From positions 2,936,001 through 3,000,000 of the forward strand of contig WPIO01000030.1 of NCBI GenBank assembly GCA_009760855.2: a stretch of 64,000 nt of DNA, in the 5' to 3' direction. Below, one piece after another: positions 1 to 11,279 of this stretch. Every line of letters starts with the position of its first letter. Positions within the stretch are counted from its first letter, which is position 1. Both the position numbers and the translations under genes were made by a program. The notes below the pieces were generated by a model. The model was not told the origin of the DNA, made no database searches, and was given only the letters and a program-made list of their open reading frames with translations. This DNA is from Cristatella mucedo. Lineage: Eukaryota > Bryozoa > Phylactolaemata > Cristatellidae.

Positions 1-1504
1 CAGAGAGGCATAAGTTCACAGCACCAAAAATAGCTAAAAAGCTCTCTGGCACCAAGCCCAGAGTTTAAACTAAGGTTACTTATGCAAATCTGGTTCCAAT
101 GGCTTAGAGTTTAATTGCAGCTGACAAAGAGACAGAATAAGGACCTAGACAGTCAAGAACGGTCAAAATCCGAAAGAATTAATCCACCCTTTGCAACGCC
201 TGAGATTTGGCACTTGCTGCTACAAGACTCGACCGGCAGCCTATTTGAGTTATGAAGTTACGAATTATTAGGTGATGGTTATAGAGACTGTACAAGAAAA
301 GCGCTCGTAAATGCACAGCTACCTGCAGTTCCAACTTTTATTTTTTAGCGATAAATTAAGCGTGCAGTACGGTGGTTTATTTTAGAGTCTCGTATAAACA
401 CTATTTTCAAGCAGTTATCCTTCAACATTAAGTCACATAATGTAGAATATTGGAGCTTCCAAGCGTTAGAATAGTGAAACATCCCCAAAGCATTTCTTTA
501 ATGCAAGTTGTGCTAATCGTATTTCAGAAGCAGAAAGGAGAAGCTAAAATACTGGCCTCTAAGTCAGCTTGACCATGGCCATTATTCATTATTCAAGTTA
601 CTAGAATGATAAGGGCTAGGAGACAAATTTTCAATATCCTACGCCAAAATGCATACGAATCGAAGCCACGCAGTGAGCAGTAAGATATTTGAAAACTCTG
701 CAGTGAAATTTTAGCATAGTTTAGCTCGAGGTCATTGAGCCCTACGAGAGTAGCAACTTTTTATGGCCTAATTTGAAAGCCTGCAACTCACTTTCGACGT
801 CTATTCGACTTCTCTGGATATAGATTTTTTGTAGGTTATGAGTAATTTCAGTTTTGGCTGTGTTATGCTACTGCCGGAATCCCTGCGTGCATTGTTGCTA
901 CGCACGTAAGGACGTTTGCCGTGATGGAAGGCTGAGGCGTCATTGTCGTGCGTCGGCTGAGACTAGTATCGTAACGAGTGCTGTGTTTGCGGTCTAGTTC
1001 TGTCGTGAAAAGGGAAGCCACCTACCTTCTTTCAAAACTTGGTGTTAGACCTTTATGTTATTGATAAGCAGCAGTCACCACGCACCTGTCTCGATTGCTT
1101 GTGAATTTATTTGTGAACCCTGAAATTCCACGATAGATATCTTTCGTTGCGTAAAACAGCTACATAGATTTATTTCTTTTCGCACAGTAGTTACATGCTC
1201 TCCAGTATGCATTCAGTTTTTAAGTATTAGTTGCATTCTATCAGGAACTTTGACTTTCATTAAATATCGCAATGAAACTTGCCAAATGTTTCCCTTCTAA
1301 ATCAAAATTCAGAGAAGTGACGAAAATAGTTGTTACAAGCTTTAGCGAATTATGATAATATGCCCAGGCCATAGCTTCCGCAACTCACCTTTGGACGCTG
1401 AGCAGCATGAAGTCGTATTTGGACGTATTTGTGTTGATAGAATAAATACCCTGGAGGCAGTGGTCCATTAAAAACTAAAGGAAAAACTATACATATCTAC
1501 AGCA
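1..1504. other. No recognisable gene or repeat
   Basis: AT-rich single-copy-looking sequence. I see no long open frame, no LINE reverse transcriptase residues and no tRNA-like boxes on either strand. Confidence 0.4.
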
Positions 1505-1885
1505 GTCTAGAGGGGGAGTAGATCTGAGAGATAGCCAAAGGATGAAATGACGTAAAAGTGAATAAAAACTTTGAAGTCGATGCGTTGCTTGACTAAGAGT
1601 GAGTGCAGGTGTGCGAGAAGTGGTGAGATGTGGCAACTGCAACGCTCACGACAGAAAAGCCTGGCTGCAGAGCTTTGCACCAGCTTTAAGTGCCTGATTG
1701 CACAGGTCGGTAGACCAGCAAATAGTAAGTTACGTAAGTGACGACTGGATGTCGCCAATGCATAGACCAACTTAGATGTGGTGTCCTATCTAAACAGGCC
1801 CAAATTTGTGCAATGTCAAATAGCTGAAAGTAGGCAGACTTGAAGGTGGAGCCGATGTGGTCGTCTAATGAAAGGTCTCTTTGGA
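1505..1885 (-). mobile_element. LINE A fragment, C-terminal RT region (inverted)
   Basis: Reading leftwards, two overlapping frames give DLSLDDHI, SAYFQLFDIAQIWACLD, then LVQSSAARL, VKQRIDFKV and YLSDLLP. This is the thumb and post-RT region typical of L2/CR1-clade non-LTR retrotransposons. The frame changes at about 1700-1770, so the copy is dead. It lies head to head with the plus-strand copy that follows. Confidence 0.8.
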
Positions 1886-2944
1886 ACATCCAGCCTTCGG
1901 GCACCTTAAATTCTCTCGACTCGCTGCATGTATTGATGACATCCACACATGGATGGCAGCAAATTTTCCAAAACTAAACGATGGTACAACTAACTTAGTA
2001 GTTATGGGCAAAACCAGTGTGATTCAGAAATTGGAAAGGCTGACGCTCAAAATTGGCTCTGCCAGCATATCTTCTGTTGAATCAGCTCGGAATCTAGGTG
2101 TCGTGTTCCAAAGCGACCTCTCGTTAGACGACCATATTAGCTCCACAGCCAAATCTGCCTATTATAAGCTTCTTAAGATTGCTAAAATTTGGGCTTATTT
2201 AGATAAGGATACCAAGCCTAAGTTGGTCCATGCATTCGTGACATCCCGGCTCGACTTCTGCAACTCACTGCTTCCTGACCTACCAGCATGTGCGATCAGG
2301 TGATTGTAGCTGGTGCAAAAATCTGCAGCTAGGCTTGTCTGTCATGAGCGTCACAGGTGCCACATTACACCACTTTTCGCCGACCTGCACTGGCTACCAG
2401 TCAAGCAACGGATCGACTTCAAAGTCTTGTCGCTCACTTTTAGGTCACGTCATTCTTTGGCTCGAGCCTATCTCTCAGATCTAATCCCCCATCAGGCCAA
2501 GCATCGTACCACCAGCTTTTTGGAATCCAGCCATCTACAAATACCTCGTACAAACCTCAAATCCTTTGGAGACCGTGCATTTAGCTTGTATGGCTGGATG
2601 CCCGTAACTCTCTCCCGACGTGCGTCAGAACATTCCCTGACCTGACCACATTTAAAAAAACTTAATAACACACCTATTTAGGACTGCATTTTTTAGGTCC
2701 CTGTGATTCGTCCTTCACGTGCCTATTCATGCTGACACTGTGCAGGCTGCCACTTACCACATTTGCATGCTGACCCTGTGCATGTCACCCCTAACCATGT
2801 TATTCATGTTGTTTCTTTATCAAGCTTGATATTACTCACCATTCAACTGCATTTTCCTTTGCAGCAAATGTAAAGCGCTTAGAAAGAGATTGAGTTCTGT
2901 GAGGGCGCTTTATCAAGTGCATTATTATTATTATTATTATTATA
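1886..2944 (+). mobile_element. LINE A, 5'-truncated copy with complete 3' end
   Basis: Frames from about 1905 to 2645 carry IDDIHTWMAANFPKLNDG, ARNLGVVFQSDLSLDDHIS, VTSRLDFCNSLL, SAARLVCHERH and VKQRIDFKVL, covering the end of the RT domain and the C-terminal region. One frameshift near 2300 splits it. The 3' UTR follows. At 2869-2925 it has a hairpin whose outer stem is TAAAGCGC against GCGCTTTA. The element ends in (ATT)n at 2926-2943. The fold and the short tail repeat are what L2-type elements use for target-primed reverse transcription (family knowledge). Confidence 0.88.
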
Positions 2945-3035
2945 ACATGACACCTAGGTTTTCGTGCAGATTCAACAGGGGATATGGTGGCAGAGCCGAT
3001 TCGAGCGTTAGCCTTTCCAATCGTACATTTTGGCA
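2945..3035 (-). mobile_element. LINE A fragment (inverted, about 90 bp)
   Basis: The complement of GATTCAACAGGGGATATG and the neighbouring bases matches the LINE A stretch encoding the Glu-Arg-Leu-Thr-Leu to Asn-Leu-Gly-Val segment seen at 2030-2105. It abuts the (ATT)n tail of the preceding element in the opposite orientation. Confidence 0.6.
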
Positions 3036-3445
3036 GCTGTTGAACAAATATAACCCTCCTTAGTTGTCAGACGGATTTGTATACGCTATGAATATGAGGT
3101 TATGTTAAGGTATGGGTGGTCTTAGCTACTTTCGTCTTTTGTTACTGTCGGAGCACATGTTAGCATTGGCGTTGCGTCTATTCGTCAATAGGTGTGTTCC
3201 CAAGCCCCACAGGCCCACTGGTATTAGTTGCCGTCGCCTTGGACTATCAGGGTTGCGAGAGCTGTGTCTGTGCCTACGTTTTGTGTGGGCGTGGAAGTGG
3301 TAAAATGTATATCAGAATGGATACTAAATTCGAATCTCTGCCTTACTAACGAGCATAGTTGCGTTCTAGCTTCCTGCTAACTGGCACAGCTAGCACCATT
3401 CAATGGTCGATGCTAGATACCAAGCTCTGGTGATGTCAACGCTCA

Positions 3446-3540
3446 GTATTAATAATGAGAATAGTAATAACGGTAGCTTTTTACAGCACCCTCAGAGAAC
3501 CGAAGCTATTTCTAGGCTTTTTATATATATGCTGTGACAT
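3446..3540 (-). mobile_element. LINE A 3'-end fragment
   Basis: Reads as the reverse complement of the LINE A tail: ATTAATAATGAG repeats, then CACCCTCAGAGAAC and TTTCTAGGCTTTTTA. Only the last 90 or so bases of the element are present. Confidence 0.65.
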
Positions 3541-3819
3541 CTAGAACAGATTTTGATGAATAGAAGAAACCGGAGAGCCAGAGCCAAACCAAAATGCTAA
3601 GATTGCCTTAGCTTAGAAGCGATGCCAGAGGTGGGATAGAGAGCAGATCACTCAGAGATTAAAGTGGTGAGCAGCCACAGCACGAAGTGAATTAAGCTGA
3701 ACGTTCTCGAGCAGCCATGGCAGCAGAGGGGCAGAGTTGGCTGCTGGGAAAGCCATAGCCGCTGGGTGTAACAGACATGGATGCAGAGTAAGAAGCAGCT
3801 AGCGATGGGCATCGAGGAT

Positions 3820-3911
3820 CTCTCTCTCTCTCTCTCCCTCTCTCTCCCTCTCACTCTCTTTCTCCACCCTCTGTCTATTTTCCCCCTCTCTCTCTCTCTC
3901 TCTCCCCCCTC
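3820..3911. repeat. (CT)n microsatellite, interrupted
   Basis: CT dinucleotides with CCC and TTTC interruptions. It faces a (GA)n tract 260 bp downstream on the same strand. Confidence 0.9.
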
Positions 3912-4167
3912 TCTAGACACAGCAAACTGAGAAGCTGGTCCAGCTTTAGAGCTGCCAGGAAAGAGTGGGACTAATCGCCGGAGTCCTTTGGTGGCGGGAA
4001 AGGCAGCAACGGATTTCGCAGATGCCGCATAGGCTCTGAAAAAACGTGCCGGCAGAGCATAGAGGAGCCTCGTTCCCCAGCGGCAGTAGTCAGGCTGATA
4101 GAAGGCTGCACTCACCTGCAAGGCCCCACCATCCCCAGGGTAACCCGAAATCATTTAGCAGAAACGA

Positions 4168-4185
4168 AACGAGAGAGAGAGAGAG

Positions 4186-4240
<55 letters not shown>
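4168..4240. repeat. (GA)n microsatellite
   Basis: Nearly pure GA repeat with one GAGC break near 4187. Open frames across it translate to Arg-Glu runs and are not genes. Confidence 0.95.
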
Positions 4241-4246
<6 letters not shown>

Positions 4247-4814
4247 CCGGTATCAGATGCTGGCAAGATATTTGCACAAATATAGGCGAAGCCTGCTGGT
4301 AAATGTGAGGTTGCTCCCATCAACGGCAGTCAGCCAGCCGGCAGACTACCGTCGTGTCAGCACTTGCTCGCTGTGACGTCCGGCGGCGGCCAGGGGTGCC
4401 ATAGTCACTGTGCAGCCACGTGTGGCACAAGGTGTCGCCGTGCTCTCAGGGCAGCTACTGATCGGATTGAGGTCCTCCGGCCACTACATGCCTGCAGCCT
4501 CTGCACTAGCTGTGTAAATGCTTAGGTATTGCTGAGAGCTACTGCTTTAATACTAAAGTGCAAGTAGATGAAAGTGAGCAAACAGTGCGAAGCTGAACAA
4601 ACACGGACGATCGAGCCAGTGGAATGCTCACAGAAATCCATTTGCGGCCACCTCTTGCAGTGGCAACAGCAGCAGGCCACCGGCTAGAGCCAACGCTGGC
4701 AACAGACGGACGGTAGTCGGCCAGCACACGCTCGGCCTAGGCTGCTTTCAGCTTTCAATTCGGCGCCTTGAGGTCGCCGACGCACAAGCTCCAGCATGTT
4801 GAAAATACATGCAA
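4241..4814. other. GC-rich stretch, no recognisable gene
   Basis: More GC-rich than its surroundings. Several short overlapping frames exist, none with a recognisable domain or signal peptide. Confidence 0.35.
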
Positions 4815-4864
4815 AATCAAGTTCCAAAGTGACCTCTGGTTAGACGACCACATCAGCTCCACAG
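4815..4864 (+). mobile_element. LINE A fragment, about 50 bp
   Basis: Encodes FQSDLWLDDHISSTV, the same RT-thumb segment as in other LINE A copies. It is joined directly to the 3' side of a minus-strand LINE B at the shared string CTCCACA. Confidence 0.6.
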
Positions 4865-6417
4865 TCATAAAGACCATGTGAGTGTTATGCAGTATAGTTT
4901 TGTATGGGGCACTCACAGCCTAAGCGGCTTACGGTACGCATTCGGTAGCCAACAGACTTCGTCTCACGCAACAAAGACAAAGTGGGAAGCATAACAGAGT
5001 CAGGAGAGCAGTTGAAGTAGTGAGTAGCATAGAAGTAGCAGCTCAGGACCGCTGAAAAGGATGTGCCATAGTCGGCAGTAGGAGAGTAGTTGTCGTTTCG
5101 TAAGAATTTTGGATGTGAGTCCCACAGTCTAGGACCTGCAGAGCTAAAGCTTCTGTCGCCAACTGCATTGAAGCAGAGGAATGGGACAGCCAAATTATTT
5201 TCCACACAGGATCTGATGGTGCGAACAGGCTGAAACTGATGCAGCAGTTCAGCTAGGAACGAAGGAGCCAATCCGTGGCGGGCCTTGTGGGTCAGCGTAA
5301 GAACTTTGCTCTGTATCCTTTGCTTAACCGGCAACAATCCTAACTCTTTGAGCAAAGGAGACACGTGCACAAAACGCTGGGACTTGAAGACCAGCCTTGC
5401 AGCCATATTCATAGTCCACTGCAGTGGCATACTAGCTTTCTTTGACAGCCCTGCCAAAAGGGGATTACAATTAATCAAGCCGAGAGAGAAAGAAAGAGCT
5501 AGTTACATTTTTTACAAGCCACTGTGGGAGACAGCTCCTAATCTTGGATTGGGATCGGATGCGATGGCTAGCTATAGAGGCAGTCTTTTGAATGAAGCTT
5601 TTGAAACTGAGGCAGCTGTCGAACAATACACCTAAATTTCGAGCACGTGGTGATGGTCGCACAATAGCATCACCTATTAGAACAGCAAAGCCTTTTAATT
5701 CAGCCACATGCTTAAGGTGTCCTACGAGCAGCAGTTCGGTTTTTGTCATTATTTAATTTCAGGAAGTTTTCCGACATCCAGGATGGAATATCGGCAAATC
5801 AAGCATTCAGTTACTCAGTTGCTGCAGCAGATTCCGACGGTTTGAATGACTAATACAACTGAGAATCGTCAGCATGGAAGTGATATCCTATTCCATGTGA
5901 CTTAATCACTTTTCCCAGAGGGTTTATATAAATGGAGAACAGCAAAGGGCCGAGTACAGACCCTTGAGGGACTCCACAGGTGACCCTTCACGTGTCTTAG
6001 ACCTGACCCCCAAACGACTCGGACTGAACACGATCAGACAAGTGTGATTTAAACCAAGCCAGTGCTTGGTCTCCCAGACCGATCGTTGTTCTCAATCGTT
6101 CAAGCAGAATTTCGTGATCATTAGTGTCGAACGCAGCAGACAGATCTAGCAAAGCTAGGGCAGTGACATTTCCGTCGTCGTTGCCACGTAGAATGTCATA
6201 GTTAACACGGAAGAGAGCAGTTTCGGTAGAGTGCTGCCTCTTGAACCCTAATGGAAATGTTTTCTACATTCCATTATTTTTAATATGTTCAAGCGGCTGC
6301 TTAGCAAAATTTTTTCAAGAATCTTCGATAAGAACGGTAGATGGGAAACTGGGCGATAGTTTGCTTGGACCTCTGTGGCTAATCCATGATATTTAAGAAT
6401 AGTTCTAACGATTGCCT
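4862..6417 (-). mobile_element. LINE B, longest copy: RT domain and C-terminal region
   Basis: Reading right to left: NYRPVSHLPFLSKILEK near 6350, LLDLSAAFDTNDHEILLERL near 6100-6160, [10 protein letters not shown]-like residues near 5960, FHADDSQL (the catalytic xADD box) near 5860, then RNLGVLFDSCLSF and VKQRIQSKVL. A C-terminal block follows with VGDRSFSSAGPRLWDSHP and ends in RLGC near 4890. The order matches an L2-like non-LTR RT. The frame is broken at about 5475, 5750, 6000 and 6240. The 5' part, including the endonuclease, is missing. Family B is distinguished from LINE A by its C-terminal block and 3' end. Confidence 0.85.
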
Positions 6418-6783
6418 TGGAATTAAACTTTAGGCAAGCGCTCGGTGCGCCGAGGCTTGACGGCTTCTCCATAATCACCGCTCCGACGAGCTCGGGTGGG
6501 CACAGCTGTCACTAGCCGCCTACTCAAACGCTTGACTCGTCGTGCAGATGACTTCACCATCATGGGCAAGCGTGCGTTCGTGCGGCAGAAATTGAGCCGA
6601 GTTTGACGCAGTATTTGAGCTGCAACACTGAGCTCGAAACATCTTAGGCAGTGTCAGCCGACGTCACTAATAATGGTGGCGCCCGAATCTCGTATCGTGG
6701 CTAGCAACTTTTACGTGATGCGAAAAAACAAACAGGAATAAATAGAGTAGCAAGAACTCGCCAACGGGCAAGACAACTCAGAC

Positions 6784-6824
<41 letters not shown>

Positions 6825-7640
6825 GTGTGTGTGTGTGTGTATAAAAAAAAAGACTTGAATGTAGATGCTAGATTGGCTGAAAAGTGAAGTGGTTGCACTT
6901 TAAGCACAGTTCCACTGCAAACTTAAGAGTAGTTTGAGCTTAGTTCAACCGCATTCTGGTTATTTAGGACGTACCGTAATGAATTGTCTTCTTGGCTGGG
7001 AAATTGCCTTCGATTTCCGTATATTGTACACGATTGAATACTAATAAGATTTTGAAAGTGTGTAAGCTCGCAGCTAAATGCTATACGTGATGATAAATTG
7101 AGGATTGTTCAGCAAATTTTCAATCGATTCGCCATAGATTGTAATATAATCCCAGACAATTTGTTTCGGCTGCCATGCGTCGGCTACAACTGCACGTGTG
7201 CGGTGCTTGAAGTGATATTCATGCCATTTTGACACAGTACACCGTAATGCACAAGAAAAGTTGAAGCTTGACTCAGCCACTTTGCGATGGAATATAATGA
7301 ATTGCCCTAATTGCACTGGCCATTGCCGTCGATTTTTCTTCATCGCTTGAGATTGAACACGCACGATGGGTTGAATTTATAGGGTTCTCGGTGAAATGTA
7401 ACCTAAAAGGAATTCTGAAGCTTGGCTCAGGTAATTTCTTTTTGATTTTCCACTGGTTGGGGCATTGGACCGGGCCATTGCCGCGGATTGCAATGCATTG
7501 CTGAAAATTAACATGCAACATATCTCGAATTACATGGTTTTACTTCGAATGCAGTAAAATATTGTACGCAATGACGATAAAAGCTTCCCAGAGTCAACTA
7601 CTGGTAAATTTGTAACGAATATTGCTATTAGCCACGAACT
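6418..7640 (+). repeat. Orphan partial copy of the 48-64 kb tandem unit
   Basis: From AATTAAACTTTAGGCAAGCG at 6421 the sequence follows, with substitutions, the tandem-unit segment at about 51940-53300. It has the CTTGACGGCTTCTCCATAATC string, the (TA)n/(TG)n microsatellite at the equivalent place, and the following GATTGGCTGAAAAGT and GGACGTA segments. It starts roughly 100 bp upstream of where the unit has its TATA box, so promoter core and coding exons are absent; LINE B lies there instead. Homology fades after about 7600. Confidence 0.75.
6785..6841. repeat. (TA)n(TG)n microsatellite
   Basis: Alternating TA followed by TG, at the same relative position as the microsatellites in the three tandem units. 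Confidence 0.95.
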
Positions 7641-8594
7641 TAGCTGTCTATCTCAATTCATGGCTTGCCCTTGTATGCATGAGATCGACTGAAAGGATGT
7701 GGTTTCAGTTCGACTACAGTTAGTTGGCTGCCAAACCCAAAAAAAACTATAGCATCGTCCGTCCCTGGAAGGCAATTTCACGTGGATTTTAATAGGTAGC
7801 CCTATTTTACCGGGATATTTTCGTCTATTTATGTTCATCAATCAATCAAGATTGAGCGCAGTCAATGGGTAGTATTTACGTGAGCCCAACGTTAAATATT
7901 ATGTGGAATATAAGTTGAGTAATCCACAGCTCCTCTATGGTTGAATTTGTAACGGTCTTAGTTATCGTTCCGGGTCATTGCTGTTTCAATAGCCAGGCGT
8001 GGTTTAAAATTAACGAGATAAATAGCCCGAAAAATAAAGGGTCTGACTTTAAGCACATTGAAAGTTATATTAAATGAGAATTGGAGCTTCGCTAAGCCAA
8101 TTTGTGGTCGATTAGAGGCTATTTGAACCGCATTGCAGCCGTGAGCCGAACAAAAGCCGTGGATTACAATGCACCAACCGAGATTTTTCGACGGCAATCG
8201 GTTTAAATCTTACGGTGTCAGCTTAAACTGAGTAATGTATTATATGTATTCAAAATTCGAGCAGTAGAAACCGATTGAAAGGCATTTTGTCGTGGAATGC
8301 AGTGGATTGCCCTGTAGTTTTTGGTCACTGCAGTCAAGTGCAGTACATTGCATCAGATTGGCCCAAGTAATTGGTGGGAATATGTGCCAGTACACTATGA
8401 CCGAAGAGTTGAGTAATATGCGACAATAATAAATATACACTTCCAGTGTACGCTTTCTGATCCCTTTGCATGAGATTTCAAGAGATTGATTGTGGCATTG
8501 AACCAGGATGCGGCCGTCGATTGCAGGGTAATGCATGAGAATGGGCCGACACAACTGCACACAATTGGTCCGATGCACTTTGCAACGAGTCTCG
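7641..8594. other. Degenerate repeat-like sequence, no gene
   Basis: Weak recurrences of motifs such as CATTGCNGTCGATT and GATTNCAATGCA at 7970, 8120 and 8500 resemble motifs at 6990, 7310 and 7470. This suggests an old short tandem repeat of roughly 150-170 bp. No frame carries a recognisable domain. Confidence 0.3.
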
Positions 8595-9737
8595 TCTTAT
8601 ATATATCTCGTCCTGATGTGATTTCCATGCGCAACCTAGACTTTCACTATTATGCTGATGACACTCAGTTGTACCTTTACTTTAATCCCACCCAGCCCTG
8701 CAGTATGTCAAATTCTCTCAACTCCCTTGCTGCATGTATGCATAATGTCCGAACATGAATGACAGCACATTTTCCTAAATTGAATGATGATACAAACAGT
8801 GAATTAGTTTTGTATAGGTCAAGTGTGATTCAGAAATTGGAAAGGCTGACGCTCCAAACGGCTCTGCCAGTATATCTCCTGTTGAATCTTTTCGAAATCT
8901 AGGTTTCAAGTTCTAACGTGACCTTTCGTTAAACGACCTCATCAGCTCTACAAAAAAGTCTGCCTACTTTCAGCTATACAGCATTGCTAAAATTCGGGCG
9001 TTTTTAGACAGGGATACCACGTCTATATTGTTCAGTGAACTTGTGACACCCGTGTCGACTTCTGTAAATCACTGCTTGCTGGCGTACTGCCCAGTGCTAT
9101 CAGGTGCTTACAGATGGTGCTAAATTCTACAGCTAAGCTTGTTTCTTGTGAGCTTGGCAGTTGCCAAATCACACCACTTCTCTCCGATCTGCACTGACTA
9201 CCATTCAATCAACAAATCGATTTTAAAGTTTTGTCATTCACTTTTAGCTCCCTTCATTATTTGGCTCCAGCCTACCCGTCAGATCTACTCTCCATCCAGA
9301 CTAAGCACTGTAGCTCACGCTTTTCAGCATCTAACTGTTTTCCTATACCTCGCGAAAAACGTCAAATCATTTTTAGACCATGCCTTTAGTTCGTATGGCC
9401 TCAAAGCATCGAACTCACTACCAACTTGCGTCACGTAATCTCCTTACTTGAACACATTTAAAAAGAAATTACCAACGCATTTATTTATCACAGCATTTTA
9501 TGGGTCCCTGGGATTTGTCCGTTATGTGCTCATCCGTGCTGACACTGTTGCTAGCTGCAACTAACCACACTTGCATGCTGACCCTGTGCATGCCACTCCT
9601 AACCATCTTATCCATGTTGTTTATCGAGCATGATACCACTCACAACTCGATCATGTTTCCTTTGAATCTAATGTAAAGCGTATTGAAAGGGATTGAGTTC
9701 TCTGAGGATGCTTTATGAGGTGTATTATTATTAATGC
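8595..9737 (+). mobile_element. LINE A, 5'-truncated, with RT active-site box
   Basis: Begins just before FHYYADDTQLYLYF (8640-8685), which contains the Y-x-D-D-like RT catalytic motif. It continues through degenerate NLG and DLSLND-like residues, the VKQRIDFK-equivalent region near 9200 and the 3' UTR with CATGCTGACCCTGTGCATG. It ends with the hairpin and ATT tail at 9668-9737. Several frameshifts and stops make it a dead copy. Confidence 0.85.
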
Positions 9738-9749
9738 TCTTATTTTTAT

Positions 9750-10112
9750 ATAGTAGCCCGCTAGATGAAGCAGCTGCTTTACCCAACGATATCGTTCCTG
9801 AAGTTGTGGGTTCAAATCCTGCTATAAGGATCCTTCATTGCTGCTGCAAGTGGTGATGATAGCCTCAAGGGCTCCTCAGCCGCTATGCAAAAGCGGCTGT
9901 TAAATCAGCAGGTATTGCTAGAGACTATACCATTCATGCTGTCGATAATAGCCCCAGTCAGGTACGCTCATTTCTCGACTCTCACATTATTCTGGTTGTT
10001 TATCGATTGTGCTACAAGTAATCATTCGATCATGCTTCCTTTGCAGCAAATGTAAACCGCCCAGAAAGAGATTGAGTTCTCTGAGGGTGCTTTATCAAAT
10101 GTATTAATAGTA
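9750..10112 (+). mobile_element. SINE with tRNA-like head and LINE A 3' end (SINE-1)
   Basis: The B box of an RNA polymerase III promoter is visible at 9808-9822 (GTGGGTTCAAATCCTGC contains GGTTCAAATCC). The A box upstream is poor. A body of about 200 bp with no LINE coding residues follows. From about 10005 the sequence becomes the LINE A 3' end (CATGCTTCCTTTGCAGCAAATG, AGAAAGAGATTGAGTTCTCT, GTGCTTTATCAA). SINEs commonly share 3' ends with the LINE that mobilises them (family knowledge), so LINE A is the inferred partner. Confidence 0.6.
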
Positions 10113-11275
10113 CTATTTTTAAATCACTAGCAGTTGGCAAAAAAAGATCGCCCACAGCAATATTAAAATCTAAGTTCTCGGTCGTAAAAAGCGAGTACCT
10201 TAGCTCATGAAATGCGCCTCTTCGTTATTTTATTTAATACACTGCTTAATCTTTAGGACTCGGGCACATTGACAAATTGTGTGTGTCTCAAAATGCCATT
10301 GCTTTGCCGCCGTCTGCGTGCATAAGTGCATTTTATCGACTGCTTACTTTTTAACCATGCTTTAATATGTTGACTTTATCAGTATAGGTGAAGCATGTGA
10401 ATGCGATAGAACCAGATGGATTCAGTGTGAAGATATTTCGCACTTTTTATAACTACCCTCATTATGAACATCCAAGCTCCTGTAAAAGTCACTGGCTATT
10501 AGAGACACACCAAATCCTCGAGCTGGTAGGGTAAAGTCGTCGCGGTCGCCATCATCCTTTCCGACTTTATTCGCACTCCACTGGGCGGCCATAATCCTGG
10601 TTCTCAGGCTGAGGTTTTAAAGGGAGGAGTGAGCTTTCAGTAAGAGGAGTTTCTTGCTGATCAATATGCTGCCGCAAGCATCAAGGCAGAGTGCGTTTGC
10701 CGATGAACAAGGCCCTAGCACGCCTATAATAAAGAAATACACTTCTAGATACTGAAAGCTAAATGATTTCAGTTCAACCAGCCAGCTTTTGCTATTGACA
10801 GGATCAAACGTTTTTCTTAAAGATAAATTAGATACTTATTAAATGGATTGCATATGGCTAGGGTTCCTAACCATATACAAATTAGTGGCAATGCTCACTT
10901 CGTTTTAAATTCAATTTGTGAGCATTCCGCTATTTCTACCACTGTCTACATAAACACCACTGGCTATTTTATGATGAAACTGTAAAGCTACGGAACACAT
11001 CTGTACAGACGATATTAACACCAGTGCATGATCACAGACGTAAAAAACACACAAACGCTTGTATGGCACCTTCAGAAGTATATCCCACCACAAGGCCTAG
11101 ATGAGTTTGCTACGAAGAGGATACATATGCTGAGATATTGGTTACGAAGTAGAATGTCGCTACTGCAAAGAGTCTAAATTGAGAAAGTAGGCAGATGCAT
11201 CTTTGTCAGAATCGACACAGGAGCCGCCGTAATTATAAGAAGTTTACTGATTGGAGTGATGTATAGCTTAAGTGG
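10113..11275. other. No recognisable gene or repeat
   Basis: No open frame above 60 codons with recognisable residues and no LINE or SINE signature. Confidence 0.4.
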
Positions 11276-11279
11276 TGTA

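Noticed and set aside
4046-4323. Open frames across the (GA)n tract on both strands
   Set aside because: Arg-Glu and Leu-Ser runs are translations of a dinucleotide repeat.
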